Shown: one piece after another, positions 25,183-33,307 of the stretch | Numbering within the stretch: the stretch's first letter is position 1 | How the letters are laid out: every line of letters starts with the position of its first letter | Assembly: GCF_000444875.1 (NCBI RefSeq) | Contig: NC_021985.1 | Span: forward strand, 310,001-374,000 | Origin: Streptomyces collinus Tu 365 | Lineage (GTDB): Bacteria; Actinomycetota; Actinomycetes; Streptomycetales; Streptomycetaceae | DNA length: 64,000 nucleotides | Direction of reading: 5' to 3' | The notes under the pieces: generated by a model | What the model was told of the DNA's origin: nothing | What the model saw: the letters and a program-made list of their open reading frames with translations, nothing else | Databases searched by the model: none | Position numbers and translations under genes: made by a program

Positions 25183-26811
25183 ATGAAGTCACGTCTGAAA
25201 CTGCTCGGTCTGGTGGCCGCGCCGGCCCTGGTCACCGCCGTCGTCCCCGCCGCCCATGCCGCGACCGCCCCGCAGCCGAACTCGACGCGTACCGCCATCG
25301 CCGGAGACGTCCTGCCGGGCCTGAAGCAGAACGCGGCCCGCACCGGGAAGGTCGCGGCCGACAAGCGCATATCGGTGGCGATCAGCCTGACGCCCAGAGG
25401 CGGCAAGGCACTCGACACCTTCGTCGCCAAGGTCAGTGACCCGCGATCCGGTTCCTACGGCCACTACCTGACGAAGCACCAGTTCGCGGCCCGCTTCGGC
25501 CGCACCGACGCCGAGATCGGACAGCTCAAGGACTACCTGCGCGCCCAGGGCCTGACCGTGGGCACCGTCCACTCGGGCAACCTGCTGGTCGACGCCAGTG
25601 GCACCGCCGCCCAGCTGGAGAAGGCCTTCGGCACCAAGCTGTCGACCTGGAAGGACGCCAGCACGGGGCGTGCCTTCTACGCCAACGACAGCGCGCCGAC
25701 GCTGCCGGGCGCCCTCGCCTCCCTCGTCAGCGACGTGGCGGGTCTCAACAACCGCGTCCACCTGCACCACCAGGCGCCCTCCACGGTCACCCCGCACAAC
25801 GGCCCGGGCGGCGGCTACACCCCGGCCCAGCTCAAGGGCGGCTACAACGTCTCCGGTACCAGCACCGGCAGCGGCCAGAAGGTCGCGCTGATCGAGTTCG
25901 ACGGCTTCAAGCAGTCCAACATCACCTCCTACGACAACTACTACGGCCTGGGCTCGCCCGCCCCAACCGTGAAGGCCGTGGACGGCGGCTCCGGCGCCCT
26001 CGGCGACGGCCAGGTCGAGGTCGAGCTCGACATCGAGGTCCTGCACGCGATCGCCCCGAAGGCGAACGTCACCGTCTTCGAGGGCCCCAACTCCGACGCG
26101 GGCGAGGTCGACACCTACCAGGCCATCGTCGACAGTGGCATCCCGACCACCTCGATCAGCTGGGGCGCCGCCGAGAGCGCCCGCACCACCTCCAACCTCA
26201 ACGCGGTGGACGCCGTCTTCAAGGCGGGCGCGGCCCAGGGCCTCGGCTTCTACGCGGCCTCCGGAGACGACGGCTCCGACGACGCGGGCGACGGCGGCAC
26301 CTCCGTCGACTTCCCGGCCAGCGACCCGTACGTCACCGGCGTCGGCGGCACCAAGCTGACCGTCACCTCGGCCAACGCCTGGAGCAAGGAGGTGGCCTGG
26401 TCCGGCGGCGGTGGCGGCAAGTCCTCCGTGTTCAAGATCCCCAGCTGGCAGACGGCGGTGCAGAAGAGCGCCGGCGGCGGCTACCGCCAGGTGCCGGACG
26501 TCTCCGCCCACGCCAACCCCAGCCCCGGCGTCTCCATCTACTCGCAGGGCTCCTGGAGCTCGGTCGGCGGCACCAGCGCCGCCGCGCCCGAGTGGGCGGC
26601 GTTCGCCGCCCTGTACAACCAGCAGGCCGCGGCGGCCGGCAAGGCGAACCTCGGATTCGCAAACCCCGCCCTCTACAAGGCGAACGGCACCGGCTTCCAC
26701 GACGTGACCAGCGGCAGCAACGGCGCCTACTCCGCCGGCACCGGCTGGGACTTCACCACCGGCTGGGGCTCGTACAACGCCGCGACGCTGGCGAGCAAGC
26801 TGCTCGGCTGA
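25183..26811 (+). CDS. Secreted S53 (sedolisin/kumamolisin-like) pro-peptidase
   Basis: A 542-aa exported serine-carboxyl peptidase. It has a signal peptide (AAHA|A cleavage about residue 25), a pro-domain of about 175 residues (Pro-kumamolisin type, KVSDPRSGSYGHYLT motif), then the catalytic domain. The Glu/Asp pair is in EVELDIEVL, the oxyanion Asp lies in the ASGDDGSDDAG region, and the nucleophile Ser in GGTSAAAPEWA. A C-terminal DFTTGWGSYN fits the calcium site. The enzyme family works at acidic pH outside the cell after self-processing. ATG 25183 has a CGGAGGA site; the upstream extension of the frame is not a signal peptide. A strong hairpin terminator follows. Confidence 0.92.
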   Translation: MKSRLKLLGLVAAPALVTAVVPAAHAATAPQPNSTRTAIAGDVLPGLKQNAARTGKVAADKRISVAISLTPRGGKALDTFVAKVSDPRSGSYGHYLTKHQFAARFGRTDAEIGQLKDYLRAQGLTVGTVHSGNLLVDASGTAAQLEKAFGTKLSTWKDASTGRAFYANDSAPTLPGALASLVSDVAGLNNRVHLHHQAPSTVTPHNGPGGGYTPAQLKGGYNVSGTSTGSGQKVALIEFDGFKQSNITSYDNYYGLGSPAPTVKAVDGGSGALGDGQVEVELDIEVLHAIAPKANVTVFEGPNSDAGEVDTYQAIVDSGIPTTSISWGAAESARTTSNLNAVDAVFKAGAAQGLGFYAASGDDGSDDAGDGGTSVDFPASDPYVTGVGGTKLTVTSANAWSKEVAWSGGGGGKSSVFKIPSWQTAVQKSAGGGYRQVPDVSAHANPSPGVSIYSQGSWSSVGGTSAAAPEWAAFAALYNQQAAAAGKANLGFANPALYKANGTGFHDVTSGSNGAYSAGTGWDFTTGWGSYNAATLASKLLG

Positions 26812-26848
26812 CGACGGGCGGCCGAGGACCGGAGGACCGACCGGCAGG

Positions 26849-26880
26849 GCGCGGGCCGGGGAGTGATCCCCGGCCCGCGC
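26849..26880 (+). terminator. Strong hairpin terminator after the S53 protease
   Basis: Perfect 14-base arms GCGCGGGCCGGGGA (26849-26862) and TCCCCGGCCCGCGC (26867-26880) enclose the 4-base loop GTGA, 37 bases after the stop codon. Confidence 0.8.
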
Positions 26881-27237
26881 CGCGGCATGCGGTGCGGGTT
26901 CGCCCGGGCCGGTGGCGGGGATCCGGTGCACCCGCAAGCCCTTCGCGGCACGGTCGGTACATCGCATGCCACCAGGAATCATCGCGGCGCGGGGCGTAGC
27001 GTGAAATGGCAGATTGCATCCTGAGCTCAGCGTGGTGCGCCGCGGTGAGCGGCCCCGGTACGGATCCTGACAGGACGCACGACAGGGCGCTCACGGGACC
27101 GTCCTGAGCGAGTCGGCGAGGGCCGGTGGGGGGCCGAGCCGGACGACGGCTGGTCCACCGACGGCGATGTCGGTGCCGACATCGCCCGGGCCGGAGCGCC
27201 CGCTGAGTCTTCCGGACGCCCGGAAAGGAAGGTGCTC
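26881..27237. other. Intergenic region before the MDR oxidoreductase
   Basis: 357 bases without a supported gene. The last 20 bases carry the ribosome site of the next gene (GGAAAGGAAGG). No clear promoter pair or remnant was recognised. Confidence 0.3.
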
Positions 27238-28323
27238 ATGTCCTCTTCCATGCGTGCGCTCGTGGCCGTGAAGGCCGGTGAGCCCACCGACGTCCTGCGG
27301 CTGGAATCCCTGCCCGTTCCCGCCCCGGAAGCCGGGCAGGCACTGATCCGGGTGACCGCGGCCCCGATCCACGCCAGTGATCTGCACGTGCTGCGCGGCC
27401 GCTACGGCTTTTCCCTCGACTTCCCCGCTGTCGGCGGTCACATGGAATGCGTGGGCCGGGTCGCGACCCTGGGCCCGGACACCGAGGGGCCAAACGCCGG
27501 CGAGCGGGTGGTGGTCGCCGCGATCCCGGCGGTGCCCGGACCCCCCGTCGCAGGCACCTGGCAGGAGTACCTCGTCATCGACGCCCGAAGGCTCCTGCCG
27601 GTACCCGACCAGCTGAGCGACTCCACCGCCTGCCAACTCGCCGTCAACCCCTTGACCGCGCTGCTCCTCGTGACGCGGGAACTCGATGCGCAGCCGGGCG
27701 AATGGCTGCTGCAGACGGCCGCCGGCTCCACCGTGGGCCGCCTGGTCATTCAGCTGTGCCGGCATCTGGGGATCCGCACGATCAACGTCGTGCGGCGACG
27801 CGGCGCCGTCGAGGAGATCACAGCGCTCGGCGGGGACGAGGTCATCTGTACCGAGGACGAAGACCTGGTGCAGCGTGTGGCCGAGATCGCCGGACCGGCC
27901 GGCGTGCGCAAGGCCGTCGACTGTGTCGCGGGCCCCGTCGGCGCCCAGGTCTCCCAGGCACTGGCCCCGGGAGGGGAGCTGGTGGTCTACGGCGCGCTCT
28001 CCACCCACCGGCAGACCGACCCCGCGGCACTGACCATCCCGCTGCAGGCACGCTCGGTCATCTACGAGACCAAAACAGTCCGCGGCTTCTGGCTGAACCG
28101 CTGGTTCGGCACCACCTCACCCGAAATCGCGCTGCGCGCGCTGGCCCGAGTCCGCGACCTCGTCGCCGACGAGGTGCTCAGCATCCCCCAAGGGCGCCCC
28201 TTCCCGCTCCAACGATTCGCCGAAGCCGTCACGCTCGCCGAAGCACCCGCACACGGCACCAAGCCCCTGTTCGTCCTCGAAGACGACCGGGCCGAGAACG
28301 GAAATCAGAGAGCGGCCGGGTAG
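27238..28323 (+). CDS. Medium-chain (MDR) dehydrogenase/enoyl reductase-like protein
   Basis: A 361-aa member of the zinc-type alcohol dehydrogenase superfamily, closest in feel to the enoyl reductase / quinone oxidoreductase branch. The N-terminal GroES-like domain (VRVTAAPIHASDLH) lacks the catalytic-zinc Cys/His set and structural Cys cluster, so it is likely zinc-independent. The nucleotide-binding region shows QTAAGSTVGRLVIQL, the AxxGxxG equivalent, then INVVRR, which suits NADPH binding. ATG 27238 follows GGAAAGGAAGG. It is convergent with the TetR gene about 200 bases downstream. Substrate unknown. Confidence 0.82.
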   Translation: MSSSMRALVAVKAGEPTDVLRLESLPVPAPEAGQALIRVTAAPIHASDLHVLRGRYGFSLDFPAVGGHMECVGRVATLGPDTEGPNAGERVVVAAIPAVPGPPVAGTWQEYLVIDARRLLPVPDQLSDSTACQLAVNPLTALLLVTRELDAQPGEWLLQTAAGSTVGRLVIQLCRHLGIRTINVVRRRGAVEEITALGGDEVICTEDEDLVQRVAEIAGPAGVRKAVDCVAGPVGAQVSQALAPGGELVVYGALSTHRQTDPAALTIPLQARSVIYETKTVRGFWLNRWFGTTSPEIALRALARVRDLVADEVLSIPQGRPFPLQRFAEAVTLAEAPAHGTKPLFVLEDDRAENGNQRAAG

Positions 28324-28526
28324 TACTGGCCGAGGCCGCCAGGGCGACGTTCGCGTCATCGACGCCGACACCCGTCCAGTCGTCGTGGTCGGCCGGCCCG
28401 TGGGCGCCGCTAGTCCGCTGCTGTCGGTTCGAGGTGGCAGCGGCTGACGGTGGTCTCCCGGATGTCGATCCGATCCGTCCCGAGACCCAGAAAGGGCGAA
28501 GGCTCCGATCGGCGGCACCTGGCCGG

Positions 28527-29237
28527 TTATGGCTTCTTCGGTTCCCTGTCGGGCCGCGTGACGGCCCGCGGTGGGCTGCCGGCCGTACCGACCGAGGCGT
28601 AGTCGGCGAGCGAGGACTCCAGCAGGCCGAAGGCGCGGTCCGCCTCCGCGATGACGGTGGCGGAGATTCCGGCGTTGTCCTGGCCGGCGAGGGTGAGTTC
28701 CTGGATGCGCTGGAACAGGGTGCGGTGTACGGCGCCGAGCAGGGCGGCGGCGGTGCGGGGGGTGATGTCGCCGCGGGGTGTGCCGGTGGTGTCCGCCAAG
28801 GCGGCGGCCAAGGCGGCCTCTCGCAGGTCGTGCAGCTCACGCAGGCGGGCCGAGAGGGTGGGGCTGTCGGCGATCATGTGGGCGAAACCGGGGCCGGAGA
28901 ATCCGGCGACCGGGTCGGCTGCGGCGGCCGCGTCGGCGAAGGCACGGCGCAGGGCGGTCAGGACGGACTCGCCTGCCTGACGGCCGCTCACCGTAGCGGC
29001 CAGGGACGCGACGAAGGTGTCCTGGTGGTCCAGGGCCAGGTCCTCTTTGCGCGGGAAGTAGTTGGTCACCGTCTTCTTCGCCACCCGCGCGGCGGCGGCG
29101 ATCTCGGCGATGGTGGTCTGCTCGAAGCCCTGACTGAGGAACAGGTCGGTGGCGACATCGGAGATGAGCTGCCGGGTCTCTTGCTTCTTCGCTTCTCGCA
29201 GCCCTGGGGGCGCGGGCGGGGTGGCGTCGCGCGACAT
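28527..29237 (-). CDS. TetR-family transcriptional regulator
   Basis: A 236-aa regulator with an N-terminal helix-turn-helix (TIAEIAAAARVAKKTVTNYFPRKEDL at about residues 40-65, the family signature) and a variable ligand-binding domain. It is divergent from a VOC-fold gene with 100 bases between, where overlapping promoters and an inverted repeat are visible, so repression of both itself and the neighbour is the simple reading. A -10-like TAAGAT with a TCAACA -35 lies on its strand. The ATG at 29237 lacks a strong ribosome site. The inducer is unknown. Confidence 0.88.
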   Translation of the reverse strand: MSRDATPPAPPGLREAKKQETRQLISDVATDLFLSQGFEQTTIAEIAAAARVAKKTVTNYFPRKEDLALDHQDTFVASLAATVSGRQAGESVLTALRRAFADAAAAADPVAGFSGPGFAHMIADSPTLSARLRELHDLREAALAAALADTTGTPRGDITPRTAAALLGAVHRTLFQRIQELTLAGQDNAGISATVIAEADRAFGLLESSLADYASVGTAGSPPRAVTRPDREPKKP

Positions 29238-29269
29238 GGAAGGGATCTTACCCTCGTAGCATTTTTATG

Positions 29270-29298
29270 TTGACACGACCCAGGGCTGGCGGCATAAA
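29270..29298 (+). promoter_or_regulatory. Promoter of the VOC gene
   Basis: TTGACA (29270-29275) is followed after 17 bases by CATAAA (29293-29298), one of the best housekeeping-type promoters in the window. The start point would be about 29305, inside the downstream inverted repeat. Confidence 0.7.
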
Positions 29299-29302
29299 TT
29301 TA

Positions 29303-29332
29303 CGTCGGTACTAACTTTGCCATGAACCGACG
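29303..29332. promoter_or_regulatory. Candidate TetR operator
   Basis: Perfect inverted arms CGTCGGT (29303-29309) and ACCGACG (29326-29332) span the predicted start point and leader of the VOC gene. The 16-base gap is long for a single TetR dimer site, so it may be two half-sites of a larger operator. Confidence 0.4.
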
Positions 29333-29337
29333 AACAG

Positions 29338-29751
29338 ATGTGGGGAAACACCTTGCGGATCACCGCGTCCACCGTCTCGCTCACCGTCGACGACGTCGCC
29401 GCCTCGAAGCGGTTCTTCACCACCCACCTCGGCTACGTGGAGCAGGCCGCCGCCGAGGGGTTCGCCTCCCTTTCACGCGACGACGACGCTGTGGACGTCG
29501 TCCTCCTCGCCCGCGGCACCGAGGTGCTGCCGGCCGACCAACGCGACCGGCACGCCGGCGGCCTGATCCTCGCCTTCACCACCTCCGGCATCGAGCACGA
29601 GGAGAAACGGCTGCGGGCCGAGGGCGTTGAGATCACCATGCCACTGCGGGAGGAGCCCTGGGGTGAACGCCTCTTCCAGATCGCCGACCCCAACGGCGTG
29701 ATCGTTCAGTTCGTCGAGTGGGCCACCCCGTCCGGCCCCGAGCACGCTTGA
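29338..29751 (+). CDS. VOC-fold (glyoxalase/bleomycin resistance-like) protein
   Basis: A 137-aa single-domain protein with the paired beta-alpha-beta-beta-beta pattern of the vicinal-oxygen-chelate fold: SVSLTVDDVAASKRFF at the N-terminus and LFQIADPNGVIVQFVEW at the C-terminus. Such proteins bind metal-dependent substrates, drugs or isomerise small molecules. ATG 29338 is taken; TTG 29353, starting LRITAST, could be the true start as it follows GGGGAAACACC. Under the TTGACA promoter and probably repressed by the divergent TetR protein. Confidence 0.8.
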   Translation: MWGNTLRITASTVSLTVDDVAASKRFFTTHLGYVEQAAAEGFASLSRDDDAVDVVLLARGTEVLPADQRDRHAGGLILAFTTSGIEHEEKRLRAEGVEITMPLREEPWGERLFQIADPNGVIVQFVEWATPSGPEHA

Positions 29752-29847
29752 CAGTGCAAGCTGACGGTCCCCGGCTCGGTAAGCGAGCGAGTGCCAGGCC
29801 GTAAAGCCACTGGCGCCGGCCGCACCTGCTTCGACAAGCTGCGGCAC

Positions 29848-30327
29848 ATGGATTGGACGCCCCTGCTCTCCACGCTGACCGGTGCCGTCATCGGCATCGC
29901 GGCCACTTTGATCGCCGACCGCAACCGGTGGCGGCGGGAGGAAACCAGGCACGCCCTCGAAGTACGGCGCGAGGTCTACACGGAGTACGTGTCCGCCCTC
30001 AAAGCCGCGGGTGAGGAGATACGGGCCGTCGCCCTGGGCGACCACATGTCCGAAGCCGCGCGCGACGCGGCGGTGCGGGAAGCCGTGCGCGGCACCGGCA
30101 TCTACACGGCGAGCGAACGCCTCTGGCTCATGGGCACCCCGCAGGTCGTGGAGGCGGGGAACGAGGCGTTCCACTGCCTGCGCTCGATCCGCGACGCCTA
30201 CACCCGTGGCGTGGCTGTCGGCTCCGCCGACGACGCGCCCTTGATAGAGCGGCGGCGCAAGGCCATGGCACGGATGCGTCGCGTCATGCGTGAGGACTTG
30301 GGTATCGGCCCCCTCGGGATCGAGTGA
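29848..30327 (+). CDS. Hypothetical protein with one N-terminal membrane helix
   Basis: A 159-aa protein that begins MDWTPLLSTLTGAVIG. A single hydrophobic helix (about residues 5-22) is followed by a charged, helical cytosolic region (RNRWRREETRHALEVRREVY...) with a coiled-coil feel. Similar small proteins are common in streptomycetes and have no assigned role. ATG 29848 was selected because the helix starts there; the open frame extends upstream without coding character. Not recognised. Confidence 0.6.
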   Translation: MDWTPLLSTLTGAVIGIAATLIADRNRWRREETRHALEVRREVYTEYVSALKAAGEEIRAVALGDHMSEAARDAAVREAVRGTGIYTASERLWLMGTPQVVEAGNEAFHCLRSIRDAYTRGVAVGSADDAPLIERRRKAMARMRRVMREDLGIGPLGIE

Positions 30328-30439
30328 TGCAGCTCGGGCAGCTCGTTCCGGAAGGGGGGTCCAGGTACCGACCGACCACCCCGACCTCGCCACCCAGCCG
30401 GCGGGTGGCCTGGACGCGTGTTCGCGGGGTCATGGACAC

Positions 30440-30468
30440 CAGGTGGTCATCCTTTGGACGACCACCTG
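30440..30468. promoter_or_regulatory. Upstream imperfect RheA-like operator / hairpin
   Basis: Arms CAGGTGGTC (30440-30448) and GACCACCTG (30460-30468) are perfect. The core GTCATCC-TTT-GGACGAC differs by one base from the symmetric form and mirrors the downstream operator core. The centres of the two sites are 26 bases apart. Confidence 0.5.
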
Positions 30469-30469
30469 T

Positions 30470-30498
30470 TTGTCATCCATTGGATGACATGCTACAAC
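30470..30498 (+). promoter_or_regulatory. hsp18-type promoter overlapped by an exact RheA operator
   Basis: TTGTCA (30470-30475) and TACAAC (30493-30498) are spaced 17 bases. The operator TGTCATC-N5-GATGACA (30471-30489) sits across the -35 and spacer. It is identical to the RheA operator known from the Streptomyces albus hsp18 promoter, as I recall it. Confidence 0.8.
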
Positions 30499-30554
30499 GG
30501 TGTCAGTGAGGCGCATTGGCAGCAACTGCCCGAACCCGCTGGAGGTGTTTTCCG

Positions 30555-30986
30555 ATGTTGATGCGCACTGACCCCTTCCGTGAGCTGGACCGGCTGGCCC
30601 AGCAGCTGATGAGTCCGGGCACCTGGTCGCGGCCGTCCCCCATGCCGATGGACGCCTACCGCGAGGGTGACCAGTACGTGGTGGCCCTGGACATCCCCGG
30701 CGTCAGCGCGGACGCGATCGACATCGACGTCGAACGCAACATGCTGACCGTCAAGGCGGAGCGCCGGCCCGTGACGAAGGCCGACGACGTGCAGATGGAG
30801 CTGTCGGAACGGCCGCTGGGTGTCTTCTCCCGCCAGCTCGTGCTCGCCGACACGCTGGACACCGAGCACATCCAGGCCGACTACGACGCAGGTGTGCTCA
30901 CCCTGCGCATCCCGATCGCCGAGCGCGCCAAGCCCCGCAAGATCGCCATCGGCGTCGGATCCGGCCGCAAGGAGATCTCCGGCTGA
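30555..30986 (+). CDS. hsp18: Small heat-shock protein, Hsp20 family
   Basis: A 143-aa alpha-crystallin-domain chaperone that holds unfolding proteins during heat stress. It starts [18 protein letters not shown], contains the core [18 protein letters not shown] and the C-terminal [12 protein letters not shown], and ends with a short tail (RKIAIGV, the IxI-like anchor). Start ATG 30555; the TTG codons of the leader are not used. The operator TGTCATC-N5-GATGACA upstream and a second imperfect copy indicate RheA-type thermal repression. No rheA-like gene lies nearby, unlike the S. albus arrangement. It is followed by two DUF2267 genes in the same direction, probably part of the same stress unit. 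Confidence 0.92.
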   Translation: MLMRTDPFRELDRLAQQLMSPGTWSRPSPMPMDAYREGDQYVVALDIPGVSADAIDIDVERNMLTVKAERRPVTKADDVQMELSERPLGVFSRQLVLADTLDTEHIQADYDAGVLTLRIPIAERAKPRKIAIGVGSGRKEISG

Positions 30987-31080
30987 GCCGGACTCGAGGA
31001 GGGGCGAACAGCGGCGGAGGACGGGCATCCATCTGATCTCCCCCCGCCTGTCCTCCGCGCCCCGTGGGCCTGAGGAAGGG

Positions 31081-31488
31081 GTGGCAGCCGACGTGACGGT
31101 GCGACGGGAAGCGTTCCTCCAGCATGTGAAGGAACGCGGTGAATACGGAACCTTGCAGGAAGCCGAACGCGCGGCCCGCGTGGTGCTCGCCCTGCTGGGC
31201 GCTCACTTGGTCGGCGAGGTACGTGCCCAGCTGGCGGCGCGCCTGCCCGAAGGCTTCGCCTTGATCCTTCTCAACCCGCTGCAGAGCGCCGAGCCGCTAC
31301 CTCCGGAGCGGTTCGTGCGGGCGACCGCGGCCTGGATCGAGGGTGCCACCGAACAGACCGCTGCCTGGGACGTCAGCGCCGTCCTGTCCACGGTTGCCGA
31401 CGCCACCGGCGACGACCTCCTCGAACAGATCCTGCTCCAGCTCCCCGCAGGCTACGACCTGCTCTTCGGCCGCCCCCAGCCCACCTGA
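31081..31488 (+). CDS. DUF2267 protein, first copy
   Basis: A 135-aa helical protein of the DUF2267 family. The tell-tale pattern is FLQHVKERGEYGTLQEAERAARVVLALLGAHL, then LAARLPEGFALIL, and a second half ending LLEQILLQLPAGYDLLFG. GTG 31081 follows GAGGAAGGG closely; GTG 31093 and 31099 are alternatives. Function unknown, but the family clusters with Hsp20, universal-stress and redox genes in actinobacteria. Paired with a second copy just downstream (about a third identical by eye). Confidence 0.75.
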   Translation: MAADVTVRREAFLQHVKERGEYGTLQEAERAARVVLALLGAHLVGEVRAQLAARLPEGFALILLNPLQSAEPLPPERFVRATAAWIEGATEQTAAWDVSAVLSTVADATGDDLLEQILLQLPAGYDLLFGRPQPT

Positions 31489-31557
31489 CCACCCACCCCG
31501 GTGACCCTGTGACCGCACCGGCCACCACGACCTGGTGACAGAAAGGCAACCACCGCA

Positions 31558-32058
31558 GTGATGTCCGACCCCAGCGCACCGCTCCCGCAGCCCTACGGCA
31601 GGGCGTACGAGCAGATGCTGGAAAAGGTCCGCCATGACGGCGCCTACCCCTCCCGGGAGAAGGCCGAGGAAGCCGTCCGTCTCGTACTGTCGGGACTGGG
31701 ACGACAGCTGGCCGGCGACGAACGCGTCGAACTGGCCGCCCGTCTCCCCGTCGAAGCCGCGCGCATCCTCACCGCCCAGATTCCCGGCACCCAGCCGCTG
31801 GGCGGCTGGGCATTCGTCAGGGACCTCGCCGCCCGCACCGGCGCCTCCCTGGCCACCACCCGCTGGGACACGGGATCCGTCCTCTCCGCCGTCGCGGCCC
31901 ACGCCGGCCCCGACCTGCTGACCCGCATCCTGCACCAACTCCCCTCCGGCTACGCGCTGCTGTTCGGCCGCGCCGAACTCACCCAAGCCGCCGCACACAC
32001 GGGCGCGTCTTTCCGGCGTCACAGTGTGTCGGCGAGGAGCCTGCTGCGGCACCCGTAA
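31558..32058 (+). CDS. DUF2267 protein, second copy
   Basis: A 166-aa DUF2267 protein with the same two-part helical pattern as its upstream neighbour (YEQMLEKVRHDGAYPSREKAE, then LAARLPVEAARIL; second half ending ILHQLPSGYALLFG). It has an extra 25-residue C-terminal tail rich in Ser/Arg/His. GTG 31558 or ATG 31561 starts it. The tandem arrangement and divergence suggest an old duplication with subfunctionalisation rather than a recent copy. Convergent with the dehydrogenase 73 bases away. Confidence 0.75.
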   Translation: MMSDPSAPLPQPYGRAYEQMLEKVRHDGAYPSREKAEEAVRLVLSGLGRQLAGDERVELAARLPVEAARILTAQIPGTQPLGGWAFVRDLAARTGASLATTRWDTGSVLSAVAAHAGPDLLTRILHQLPSGYALLFGRAELTQAAAHTGASFRRHSVSARSLLRHP

Positions 32059-32131
32059 CCACCACGACGCCTTCTGCCTCTCACCCAGCGGGCCGCTCAG
32101 CGAGACACGGTGCCGCGATCCCTCGCGTTCC

Positions 32132-33307
32132 TCACGGCTTGAGGACGACCTTCTCGCAGTGGTCCTTCTTGTTCTTGAACAGGTCGTAGCCGGTCGGTGC
32201 CTCGGTCAGGGGCAGCCGGTGGGTGATGATCCGGGTGGGGTCGAGCTTGCCCCGTTCGATCAGCCCCAGCAGCGGCTTCATGTACTTGTGCACGTGGCAC
32301 TGTCCGGTGCGCAAGGTCAGGGACCTGTTCATCCAGGCACCCGCCGGGAACTTGTCGATCACCCCGCCGTAGACGCCGATGACCGACACCACGCCTCCGC
32401 TGCGGCAGGACAGGATGGCCTGGCGCAGGGCGTGCGGCCGGTCGGTCTCGGAGCGGACCGCCTGCTTGGCGCGGTCGTAGAGGTGGACGTGGGAGGCGCC
32501 GTGTGTGGCCTCCATGCCGACAGCGTCGATGCACTTGTCGGGGCCCCGGCCGCCGGTGAGTTCGAGCAGTGCCGACCGTACGTCGGTGTCCTCGAAGTTG
32601 ATGGTGGTGTAGCCCTGGGCGGCGGCCATGTCGAGCCGGTAGGGCTCCTTGTCGATCGCGATGACCTTCTCCGCGCCCAGGACCCGGGCGCTGTCCATGG
32701 CGAACTGGCCGACCGGGCCGGCGCCCCAGACGGCGACGACGTCACCTTCCTGGATGTCGCACATGTCGGCGCCCATGTACCCGGTCGGCAGGATGTCGGA
32801 CAGGAACAGCACCTGCTCGTCGGTGAGGTCCGACTCGATCTTCAGCGCGTTGGCGTCGGCGAGCACCACGCGGGCGTACTCGGCCTGGCCGCCGGCGAAG
32901 CCGCCGGTGAGGTGGGAGTAGCCGTAGATGCCGGCGGTGGGGTGGCCGAAGAACTTCTCCGAGATGCCGGCGTTGGGGTTGGTGTTCTCGCAACACGAGT
33001 ACAGCTCCGCGCGGCAGGACGCGCAGGCGCCGCAGGCGATGGGGAAGGGCACGACGACCCGGTCCCCGACGCGCAGTTTGCCGTCGCTGATGCCGGGGCC
33101 GACCTCCACGACCTCTCCCATGAACTCGTGGCCCATGATGTCGCCCTTTTCCATGGTGGGGACGTAGCCGTCGAGCAGGTGCAGGTCGGAGCCGCAGATC
33201 GCCGTGGACGTGATCTTCACGATGGCGTCACGGTTGTTGAGGATCGACGGGTCGGGGACGTCTTGCACCTCGACCGAGTTGCGTCCCGTCCAGCAGTTCG
33301 CCTTCAT
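32132..33307 (-). CDS. Zinc-dependent alcohol/formaldehyde dehydrogenase, copy 1
   Basis: A 391-aa enzyme resembling glutathione-independent formaldehyde dehydrogenase. It begins MKANCWTGRNSVEVQDVPDP. Zinc ligands are visible in ICGSDLH and GHEFMGEV (catalytic), with the structural-zinc Cys cluster ACGACASCRAELYSCC. The Rossmann stretch VWGAGPVGQFA and Asp in AIDKEP favour NAD. Long internal loops (residues 245-285) are characteristic of this subgroup. It is the downstream member of a two-gene unit with an SRPBCC protein, starting inside that gene's stop (ATGA overlap). Likely role: oxidation of formaldehyde or short aldehydes/alcohols in stress or anaerobic conditions. Confidence 0.88.
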   Translation of the reverse strand: MKANCWTGRNSVEVQDVPDPSILNNRDAIVKITSTAICGSDLHLLDGYVPTMEKGDIMGHEFMGEVVEVGPGISDGKLRVGDRVVVPFPIACGACASCRAELYSCCENTNPNAGISEKFFGHPTAGIYGYSHLTGGFAGGQAEYARVVLADANALKIESDLTDEQVLFLSDILPTGYMGADMCDIQEGDVVAVWGAGPVGQFAMDSARVLGAEKVIAIDKEPYRLDMAAAQGYTTINFEDTDVRSALLELTGGRGPDKCIDAVGMEATHGASHVHLYDRAKQAVRSETDRPHALRQAILSCRSGGVVSVIGVYGGVIDKFPAGAWMNRSLTLRTGQCHVHKYMKPLLGLIERGKLDPTRIITHRLPLTEAPTGYDLFKNKKDHCEKVVLKP

